DNA of 64,000 nt, taken from Paenibacillus hamazuiensis (GTDB taxonomy: Bacteria; Bacillota; Bacilli; Paenibacillales; NBRC-103111). Made by a program: the position numbers and the translations under genes. The DNA is taken from contig NZ_JALRMO010000001.1 in assembly GCF_023276405.1 (NCBI RefSeq), forward strand, positions 2,666,001-2,730,000, given 5' to 3'. Positions 42,040-49,900 of the stretch are shown here, piece by piece (the first letter of the stretch is position 1; the number at the start of each line of letters is the position of its first letter). The notes beneath the pieces are model-generated. The model saw only the letters and a list, made by a program, of their open reading frames with translations, did not search any database and was not told where the DNA came from.

Positions 42040-42855
42040 TTACTTTTTCACTTCCAAATATTCTTTGTATACTTTCGCCCAAATGTCGTTTTTAATTTGC
42101 GAAAAACGCTCCTGCAGTTTCGTCTCCTGATTGCGCGGATAAGGAATGTCGACGTCCACGATCTCTTTGATCCGACCGGGGCGGGCGCTCATGATGATCA
42201 CCTTCTGCGCCAAAATAACCGCTTCCTCCACATCATGGGTAATAAAAAAGCATGTTTTTTTCTCGCTTTCCCACGTATGCAGCAGCTCTTCCTGCAGCTG
42301 CGCCCGCGTCTGCGCATCGAGAGCTCCGAACGGTTCGTCCATCAGCAGCACTTCCGGCTCGGCCGCATAAGCTCTGGCGATCGCCACCCGCTGCTTCATT
42401 CCCCCCGACAACTCCTTCGGATAGGCGTTAACGAAGTCCTTCAGGCCGACGAGCTCCAGGTACTTCTCCGCTTTTTCGCGCCGTTCGCGCGGATTCATGC
42501 CTTTCAGCTTCAGGCCGAATTCCACATTTTTGAGGACCGTCTTCCAGGGGAATAACGCATATTGCTGGAATACGACACCGCGTTCCTTGCCCGGCCCGGT
42601 CACTTCCACTCCGTCCACCTTCACGGAGCCGGAGCTCGATTCCTCCAGTCCGGCGATGATGTTAAGCAGCGTTGTTTTGCCGCAGCCGCTGGGACCCACG
42701 ACGCAGATGAACTCGTTGGGCTGTATCGTCAGGTTCACCTGCTGCAGCGCTACGACGTCCCCTTGCCGCCCCTGGTAAATTTTCGATAAGCCGGCTATTT
42801 CGATTTTCGGCCGGCTGTTTGCCGCCAAATCTAGGACTTCCGCAGTTCTTGCCAC
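42040..42855 (-). CDS. NitT/TauT-family ABC transporter ATPase
   Basis: This is a 271-aa ATPase: Walker A GPSGCGKTTLLNII, Q-loop QQYALFPWKTV, signature LSGGMKQRVAIARA, Walker B VLLMDEPFGALD, switch His in FITHDVEEA. Its start overlaps the permease gene's 3' end by 25 bases, so translation is coupled. It powers import of the sulfonate/sulfate-ester substrate. Confidence 0.93.
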   Translation of the reverse strand: MARTAEVLDLAANSRPKIEIAGLSKIYQGRQGDVVALQQVNLTIQPNEFICVVGPSGCGKTTLLNIIAGLEESSSGSVKVDGVEVTGPGKERGVVFQQYALFPWKTVLKNVEFGLKLKGMNPRERREKAEKYLELVGLKDFVNAYPKELSGGMKQRVAIARAYAAEPEVLLMDEPFGALDAQTRAQLQEELLHTWESEKKTCFFITHDVEEAVILAQKVIIMSARPGRIKEIVDVDIPYPRNQETKLQERFSQIKNDIWAKVYKEYLEVKK

Positions 42856-43643
42856 CCTGTCAGCTTCCTTTCCAAATAAAGTACGCCCTTATCCATCGCA
42901 TATCCGATAAGTCCGATGACGACAATCCCCAATATAATCAGATCCATGCGAAAATACAACCCGGCTTCCATAATCATGTTGCCAAGGCCCTTCGAAGCGC
43001 CGGTCAGCTCCGCTGCGACAAGCGTCGTCCAGGCGCTCGCGAGGCCGAGCCGCACTCCGACCAGAATGTACGGAAACGAAGCCGGTACGACGACTTCCAG
43101 AAATATCGCGCGATCGGTCGCGCCCAGTACCCGGGCCGCCTTGATCAATGTGGGGTCCACATTGCGGACGCCTTGATAAATGGAGATGACCATCACCAAA
43201 AAAGTCGCGACAAAAATAACGGTAATTTTTGCCCCTTCCCCTACCCCTTGGGCCACGATGACGAGCGGAATGAGAGCGATCGGCGGAATCGTCCGGAAAA
43301 ACTGGATCCACGGTTCGATCAGCCCGCGCAAGGTGCGGTACCAGCCCATAAGAAACGCAACCGGGATGGCCGCGATGAGGCCGAGCAAAAATCCGCCGAT
43401 CACCCGGAACAGGCTGGCGTAAATGTTGTTCCAAAGCCGGCCGCTGGTTAACTCCGTTGAAAAAGTTTTCAGAATCGTCAGCGGATTCGAGATGATCGCC
43501 CCTACGGTCGGAATCACCGACAAAAGCGACCATACCGCGATGCCGAGCACGAGCGAAACCGCCACCATGACACCCGGCGGGATACGGTTCCAAACAGGCT
43601 CACGGTTTATGTTTCGAGCGGATATTTTCTGCGTGTTGTTCAT
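42831..43643 (-). CDS. NitT/TauT-family ABC transporter permease
   Basis: This is a 270-aa permease with about six helices, including VMVAVSLVLGIAVWSLLSVI, and the cytoplasmic coupling segment KAARVLGATDRAIFLEVVVP. It lies 41 bases downstream of a sulfatase gene and overlaps the ATPase gene. The gene order (sulfatase, permease, ATPase, binding protein) looks like a single operon. Confidence 0.92.
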   Translation of the reverse strand: MNNTQKISARNINREPVWNRIPPGVMVAVSLVLGIAVWSLLSVIPTVGAIISNPLTILKTFSTELTSGRLWNNIYASLFRVIGGFLLGLIAAIPVAFLMGWYRTLRGLIEPWIQFFRTIPPIALIPLVIVAQGVGEGAKITVIFVATFLVMVISIYQGVRNVDPTLIKAARVLGATDRAIFLEVVVPASFPYILVGVRLGLASAWTTLVAAELTGASKGLGNMIMEAGLYFRMDLIILGIVVIGLIGYAMDKGVLYLERKLTGWQELRKS

Positions 43644-43684
43644 GTTATGTTCCTTCCTCTATCCAAAATCTATCGAAAATCGGT

Positions 43685-45142
43685 TCATGCCCCGTAGGCG
43701 GATCTGAGGGACTCGCTTCCGTACTTTAAGGCGAGTATTTCCGCGGATTCATGCCAGCCGTCACGGTGGAGACGGCGCACCCAATCGTCTACCGTCATAT
43801 ATTTCCACGGTCCGGTTTCGATCACTTTTTGCAGCGGATCGACTTTCCGGCCGGCCCGGTAAACGTGCTCCTGCATCCATTCCATCAAGCGGTGGTCCAT
43901 TTCCTTCACCACGTCGGGGTACATGGAAGCCACATTGTTCGTTTGGTACGGGTCGTTTTCCATATCGAACAAGGACACTTCCGGAAAATCGAACAAACCG
44001 GTGTGGTACGTCCGAATATACGACCATTTGCGGTCGCGGACGGCGCGCTGGCATACGTATAAGGCGTGATCCATGACGAGATAATCTCTGCCCTGCCAAT
44101 GTTCGCCTTTTAGGGCGGGAACAAAGGATTGTCCGTCCCAGCCGGAAGGAATCGGCAAACCGGCCATGTCCACGATCGATGCGATCACATCGACATTATA
44201 GATAAACCCGTCCACGACTTGCCCCGGCTGCGTCAATCCCGGCACTTTTACGATCAGCGGAATATGGTGTACGGACTCGGAGGCGTTGGCATGCTCCATA
44301 TATACGCCGTGTTCCCCCATCGACTCCGCATGGTCGGCGCTGATGATAAAGCAAACTTCGTCGCGGATGCCCAGCTCCTCGAGCGTTTCCAGCAGCTGTC
44401 CGATATGTTTGTCCATATAATAAATGCCGCCGTCATATCCGTTGATCAGATGAGCGAAATCGTCCCGGTTTCGGATCTGCTCCGGCATCGTCTCGGGGAA
44501 GCGATCGGCCCAGTGAAGGAATGTGGCGGATCGCGGAAAGCTGGCCTTCCTGTGCTCCTGGATCGTCTCTTCGTCCGGGAACGCTTTCACCGGTTCGCCG
44601 ATCCATTGATCCGCATATTCCTTGGGGTAAGTGTACAGCGTATGCGGATCCCAATACTGAATATGAAGAAAATAGTTGTCCTCTTTCCCATGGGCTTTCA
44701 GCCACGGGATCACCGCATCGTTGACTTCGTTGGCATCCTCGTTGCCTTCCTTCAAGGAATGCGTATGCATCTCGTTCCATCCGGCAAAATACCACCAGGC
44801 GTGGTGCCGGTCTCCGAACGAAGAGAACGATACCGTTTTATATCCGGCTTTGCGCAAATATCTCGTAAAAAACGGAACGGTCTCGCTATGTCCGTCTCCC
44901 TCCGGATATTCGAACTCGCAGCCGGGCCCCCAGTGCGTCAGTGCGCCGTGATTGACGCCGAAGCGGCCTGACATGAAGCTGGCCCTCGAAGGTACGCATG
45001 GAGACGATGCGCAGTAGCAGTCGTTAAAACGGGCGCCTTCGGCAGCGATTTGATCGATATTCGGCGTCGTATTTCGATGATAGCCGTAGCAGCCCATATG
45101 ATCGGGACGAAGCGAATCGATGTCGATGTAGATGATTCTCAT
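43685..45142 (-). CDS. Sulfatase (S1 family), cytoplasmic, CxPSR type
   Basis: This is a 485-aa enzyme starting at ATG 45142 with GGAGGGG upstream. N-terminal metal site IYIDIDSLRPDHMGCYGYHR; formylglycine site SSPCVPSRASFMSGR (Cys about 49); further metal ligands in IISADHAESMGEHG. No signal peptide. It heads an operon with a sulfonate/sulfate-ester ABC importer, which suggests that it releases sulfate from the imported compound inside the cell, for sulfur or carbon supply. A candidate CcpA site lies upstream. Confidence 0.92.
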   Translation of the reverse strand: MRIIYIDIDSLRPDHMGCYGYHRNTTPNIDQIAAEGARFNDCYCASSPCVPSRASFMSGRFGVNHGALTHWGPGCEFEYPEGDGHSETVPFFTRYLRKAGYKTVSFSSFGDRHHAWWYFAGWNEMHTHSLKEGNEDANEVNDAVIPWLKAHGKEDNYFLHIQYWDPHTLYTYPKEYADQWIGEPVKAFPDEETIQEHRKASFPRSATFLHWADRFPETMPEQIRNRDDFAHLINGYDGGIYYMDKHIGQLLETLEELGIRDEVCFIISADHAESMGEHGVYMEHANASESVHHIPLIVKVPGLTQPGQVVDGFIYNVDVIASIVDMAGLPIPSGWDGQSFVPALKGEHWQGRDYLVMDHALYVCQRAVRDRKWSYIRTYHTGLFDFPEVSLFDMENDPYQTNNVASMYPDVVKEMDHRLMEWMQEHVYRAGRKVDPLQKVIETGPWKYMTVDDWVRRLHRDGWHESAEILALKYGSESLRSAYGA

Positions 45143-45174
45143 ATAACCCCTCCTGGTCAGCAAACAATTGCATC

Positions 45175-45206
45175 TGCAAACGCTTTCTGTTTTCGTTTAC
45201 ATTGTA
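45175..45206 (-). promoter_or_regulatory. Candidate promoter with cre-like site for the sulfatase/ABC operon
   Basis: On the minus strand a -10-like TACAAT (45206-45201) is followed by AGAAAGCGTTTGCA (45188-45175), which fits the CcpA operator at 12 of 14 positions. It would lie just downstream of the start point, a repressing position. No clear -35 was found. Confidence 0.35.
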
Positions 45207-45275
45207 TCCTACCCTTGAGGAGCCGGTAAGTTTGAAATTTTTTCAACCTTTTCGATATGTGACCCCCGGAAAGAA

Positions 45276-45312
45276 GCAAACACCCCCTGCACATCTGCAG
45301 GGGGTGTTTGTT
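45276..45312. repeat. 37-bp target-site duplication of IS copy 2 (left), a terminator hairpin
   Basis: AAACACCCCCTGC, loop ACATCT, GCAGGGGGTGTTT is repeated exactly at 46860-46896 across the IS. In the undisturbed sequence this hairpin would lie just after the large SLH gene and serve as its terminator (minus strand), with TTTGCTTCTTTCC beyond it on this left copy. Confidence 0.85.
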
Positions 45313-45408
45313 CAGCCTGTTGAAAAACCCAACAGGCTACTTTTTCGTTCAATATCTTTAACAAATTACCGCGTTAATATGTTATAATGTAAATATACTC
45401 TTAAGGCG

Positions 45409-45987
45409 GTGGATCCTATGCTTCGCTCTAATCCGAATGTCCAAAATGAATATGAATTGGTGTGTATCGAGGAACTGGTTCATCCAGATCATCCTCTTCG
45501 TAAAGTACATAAGCATATCGACTTTTCCTTTATTCTCGACTTAGTCCGTCCTTATTACTGCGAGGATAATGGACGTCCCTCGGCAGATCCCATCATGCTT
45601 TTCAAGATGCTATTGATCGGGTATCTTGACGGCATTCGCTCCGAACGACGGTTGGAAAGAGAGGTTTTCTCTAATAATGCTTATCGATGGTTTCTGGGGC
45701 TTGGGCTCAAGGATCGCGTGCCGGATCATAGCACCCTTAGCTACTTTCGTGAACGTCTTCAAGAAGGCGATGTACTTCAACAAATCTTCGACCGGGTCGT
45801 TCTGCTTGCTATTCAACATCGTCTCGTTGCCGGTCGGGTACTTATCACCGACTCAACTCATCTTAAGGCCAATGCGAATAAACGAAAGTTTGTTCAAGAG
45901 GAAGTAACCAAGAGTACGAAGGCCTACATGGAAGAACTGGACGAAGCAATTCGTGCCGATCGCGAGGCTCATGGAAAAAAGCTTTAA
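45409..45987 (+). CDS. IS1182-like transposase, N-terminal part (first frame), copy 2
   Basis: This is a 192-aa frame identical to that at 4333-4911, with GGCGGTGG before ATG. It ends GGA AAA AAG CTT TAA; a -1 slip on A AAA AAG would continue as GCT TTA AAG CCA CGA into the second frame with family-like sequence across the junction ([15 protein letters not shown]). Confidence 0.85.
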   Translation: MDPMLRSNPNVQNEYELVCIEELVHPDHPLRKVHKHIDFSFILDLVRPYYCEDNGRPSADPIMLFKMLLIGYLDGIRSERRLEREVFSNNAYRWFLGLGLKDRVPDHSTLSYFRERLQEGDVLQQIFDRVVLLAIQHRLVAGRVLITDSTHLKANANKRKFVQEEVTKSTKAYMEELDEAIRADREAHGKKL

Positions 45988-46001
45988 AGCCACGAGAGGA
46001 G

Positions 46002-46775
46002 GTGGAAGAAACCAAACTAACGAAGGTAAGCACAACCGATCCGGAGAGCGGTTATATGGTGCGGGACGGTAAGCCGGAAGGCTTTTTCTATCTCGATCAT
46101 CGGACCGTCGACCACAAATACAACATCATCATGGATGTCCACGTCACTGCCGGCAATGTTCACGATTCTGTCCCTTACATAGAGCGTTTGGAACATATCA
46201 TCAAGAAGTTTAAATTCGAAAAAACACTGGAAGCCGTCGCACTGGATGCAGGTTACTTCACGTCGCACATTTGCAAAAAGCTTCAAGACAAGAAAATATA
46301 CGCGGTCATCGGAGGTAGAGCCTTTACCCCAGTTAAAGGATTAATGGCTAAGTGGCGATTTAAGTATGATGCGGAGAACAATGTGTATATATGTCCACAA
46401 AAACACGAATTGAAATATACGACAACGGATCGCGAAGGCTACAGACAGTATAAGTCGGATCCGAATCATTGTGCGAACTGCCCCATGCTCAAAGAATGTA
46501 CCCGGTCCCGGAATCACCAAAAAGTCATCACCAGGCATGTATGGCAGGATAGTAAAGAGTGGGTAAAACAAAACGGTAGAAGCAAGTCCGGCAAATATCT
46601 CTACCGCTTACGATACCAGACGATTGAGCGAAGCTTCGCGGATGCCAAAGAGCTCCATGGGCTTCGCTACTGCCGGTTCCGCGGCCGAAACAAAGTGCAG
46701 CAGCAAGCATTACTGACTGCACTATGTCAAAACATTAAAAAGATCGCCAATATCCTGGCTAAAAGGGCCGGATAA
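46002..46775 (+). CDS. IS1182-like transposase, C-terminal part (second frame), copy 2
   Basis: This is a 257-aa frame identical to that at 3545-4318. It holds the remaining catalytic residues of the DDE core and a zinc-ribbon-like CANCPMLKECTR. The frame is open leftward to the slippery site, and the nominal GTG start has no usable ribosome spacing, so the working protein is probably a frameshift fusion of about 455-460 residues. Confidence 0.85.
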   Translation: MEETKLTKVSTTDPESGYMVRDGKPEGFFYLDHRTVDHKYNIIMDVHVTAGNVHDSVPYIERLEHIIKKFKFEKTLEAVALDAGYFTSHICKKLQDKKIYAVIGGRAFTPVKGLMAKWRFKYDAENNVYICPQKHELKYTTTDREGYRQYKSDPNHCANCPMLKECTRSRNHQKVITRHVWQDSKEWVKQNGRSKSGKYLYRLRYQTIERSFADAKELHGLRYCRFRGRNKVQQQALLTALCQNIKKIANILAKRAG

Positions 46776-46859
46776 GAGGCGATCTTCTATTTTTAGGGCT
46801 AAATTCAAAAAATGATCCTACAAAAGCCCCGAAAAACCGGGGCTTTGTCAACAATCTGA

Positions 46860-46896
46860 GCAAACACCCCCTGCACATCTGCAGGGGGTGTTTGTT
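46860..46896. repeat. 37-bp target-site duplication of IS copy 2 (right), terminator of the large SLH gene
   Basis: This is an exact copy of 45276-45312, 8 bases past the stop codon of the 1766-aa protein gene. The hairpin is intact; on the minus strand the IS end and its own GC hairpin follow. Confidence 0.85.
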
Positions 46897-46904
46897 CGAA
46901 CCTA

Positions 46905-49900
46905 TTATTTTTTGATGGCTTTCAAAATGACTGTTGCCGCTTCGGCGCGGGTTGCATTCGCTTTAGGCTTGAACGTTCCGTTTTCGTAACCGTTCAACAA
47001 GCCGCTCGCTGCTGCGGAAGCTACCGCATCTTTGGCCCAGCCCGCGATATCTGCGTTATCCGCAAATGCTTTTCCGCCGGATGCAGCCGGGAGCTTGGCC
47101 GCACGCGCAATCATCACCGCCATTTGCTCGCGGGTGATCAGGTCGTCGGGACCGAAGGCGGTATCGCTGTATCCCGTGATGATGTCGTAGGCCGCCGCGG
47201 TTTCAATCGACTTTTTCGCCCAATGACCGGCCGTATCGGCAAAACCTTTTCCGCTCTTCTCCTGCAGCTTGAGCGCTTTGACGATGACTGCGGCAAATTC
47301 GGCGCGGGTGATGTTTTTCTCCGGACCGAACGTACCGTTCGGATATCCGTCGATCGCCCCGTTCTTCACGAGCTCGCGGATGTTAGTTTCCGCCCAGTGT
47401 CCTTTAATGTCGGAAAGCTCGACGGAAGGTGCGGATCCGTCCGCAGTATCTTCAGCTTGTTTTTCCTTGGCAAGGACGGCAAACTTCGTGAAATGGCTGA
47501 CCGATCCGGATACGGATGCATTGTCGGCGTCTACCGCAGGATTGCCGAGTTCGATCCATTTTTTCGCTGTTTCGTCCAGCCAGTAGATGGACACCGTCCA
47601 TTTGGTCAAGTCAACCTTCATCTTATCGAACGGCATCGTTATCGTAACCGGCTTCGTGAATTCGCCTTCCTTGTCCTTCTTGATCTCGAACACGTCGCTG
47701 ACCAGCTTAAGGGAAGCGTCCTTGACAAGATCGGAGGCATTTGCGACTTTTTCCACCGTCACTTTGACGTCCGTGCTGAAGGCGCCCGCAGGGATGACAA
47801 TTTTTACACCGTTTTCCGTCACCGTTGCGCCGCTGGTGCCTGTAACAGTCGTTCCGGAGCCGGAGCCGCCGGACGAGCTGCCGCTGCTGCTCGATTTTTT
47901 ATCCTCGGCATAGCTGACAAATTGAGTAAAGTGCTTCGTCCAGATGACCAAATCGCCGCCCACGTCAATTCTCGCTTCGCCGCCGGCTGCAATTTCGCGG
48001 TCCGCCGCTTCCTGGGAATCCGCGCTAACGGTGCTTGTGATCGGCGTGAACACGCCGCCACGCGCATATCCGGCTTTTTTGCCTGCTTGGCCCGGAATCA
48101 GCAATCTGACCGCTTTATCGAAGACCAGCGTTACGTCGGGCGAACCTACTTCGACTACCGCATTGACTTTTCCGTTTCTGACAGAAACGCTGTAATTCGG
48201 TTGAATCTCGGGCAATTTGATCGTTCCGTCCCAGCTTGCAGGAGCGGAAATCACTGCTCCGTCGGGGATGTTCAAGCTTACGCTGCCAAGCGAAGTCGAT
48301 GCCGTCACTTCAACGAGCGGCAGCACGGCTTTCTTGGTATCTCCGTTTGTCTCCGCAGCGGCTTTGACCTTTGCGCTCACCCCCGAAGGCACGTTAATGC
48401 TTACCGGCGATGTGGACAATGGAATCGGCTCGCCGGTTGCCGTATGGAGAACCGCTCTTGTAACCAGCAGCTTGTATGTCTTCTGGGTCGTGCCGTCCTG
48501 CGCCGTTACTTTGACCGTGACAGTATTGAGCCCTTCGGATAGATCGATCTGCTTGCTGAGGACCGCCTCTCCGTTAATTTCAACTTTAGCTGCGGACGCA
48601 TCCGCCTCTGCCGTTACGGTTACGCTTTTTACGCCATTGCCGACGCTGAGCGCATATTCCGTCTTATCCGCTGCAAAACCAAACTGCGTGCCGCTAAGCT
48701 GCAAAGTCTTCAGGTTCGCATTGTTCAACGAAGACGGCGCAACAATCTCGCGAATCCGGCCTTCCGACACATAATTGATCGGCCCTTGGTAATTTTTCAC
48801 GAAGTTTACGGTTGCCTGTAAATCTTCCGGACCTTGCACCGAATTTTTACCAAGCGTATGCATCTTAATGTATCTTGCGTCGTTACTTGTATACATGAAG
48901 CTGTTGACGACGAGCGTGTATTTCCCGTCAGCCGGAATCGGCTTGCCGTCCGGGAACGTCAAATCGAACACTTTACGCGTCTTGCCGACTTGTGCCCATG
49001 TATAGCGGAATCCGCCGACGTGCGAATCCGGTCCGTATATCGGATTCGTGCCAAGCTGTGCTTCCACGATTTCCTTCAGATCGGCTCCGGTTACTTCCAC
49101 CTTAATGAGCGTGTTGCCGAACGGTTGGATCGAGAACAGCTCTTCCCACGTGATCGGACCTGCATCGAGCGGAGCCCGTACTCCGCCGCCGTTCATCATG
49201 GCGAAGTCCGCGTTCATCTCGGCCTTCATCGCGTCGGCGATCAGGTTACCTAACGGGAAGTCGCCGTTTGTATCCGTTCCTTTGCCCGGATAGTTTTGCA
49301 CCATCGGATTGACGTTTTCGCCTACGACCGCTTTCAGCTTCGGACCTGCTTTTGCTTTATAATCGTCGATTATGGCCTGTACGTCGCTGTCCGGTGTCAC
49401 GGTGCGGAAATTGTACAAGATCTCGCCTTTTTTCGATACGACATTGCCTGTCGTGCGGTCGATCTCCAGATCGACATCCATCAGCGCTTTGCTGTATTCC
49501 CACGCCGCTACGACCAGCTTGCCGTCAATTGTCGTGTTGACCCGTTTGTGGTTATGCGCCGCAAAAATGACGTCAACCTCATCGTCCACTTTATTGGCCA
49601 GGTCAACTGCTTCACCGGTGAACGCGCCGTTCGTTCCTTGGTCCGCGCTCATATGCGCAAGTACGACGATCGTTTTGATTCCTTGGGCTTTCAGTTCGGC
49701 GGCCGCTTCGTTTACCGCTTCGGCCGCATCGGTAAATTCGAGATCCTGAATGCCTGTCGGGATGACGATATGCGGCGTTTCTTCGGTGACGACACCGATA
49801 AACCCGATTTTGACACCGCCGATTTCTTTTATCGCATAAGGAGGCAGTGCATGACGGTGGTCCGCTTTAAACTTGACGTTTGCCCCGAGAATCGGATATT

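Larger units (their letters stand above)
45313..46859 (+). mobile_element. IS1182-family-like insertion sequence, copy 2 (1547 bp)
   Basis: This copy has the same length as copy 1 (3461-5007), lies in the opposite orientation, and encodes identical proteins. Ends: CAGCCTGTTGAAAAACCC and, reversed, CAGATTGTTGACAAAGCCC. A 37-bp direct repeat made of a complete terminator hairpin flanks it. Transposase promoter elements lie inside the left end (TATAAT at 45384-45389). It sits between the sulfatase operon and the large surface-protein gene. Confidence 0.9.

Noticed and set aside
40946-45142. Alkanesulfonate (ssu) or taurine (tau) desulfonation operon
   Set aside because: The transporter fits, but no SsuD, SsuE or TauD is present and a sulfatase takes the enzyme position.
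3461-46859. Composite transposon bounded by the two IS copies
   Set aside because: Each copy has its own different target duplication on both sides, so they inserted independently; the 40 kb between them is not a transposed unit.
47124-48542. 472-aa plus-strand ORF inside the SLH protein gene
   Set aside because: Antisense shadow of the SLH and linker coding region, Arg/Phe-rich, no supporting signal.
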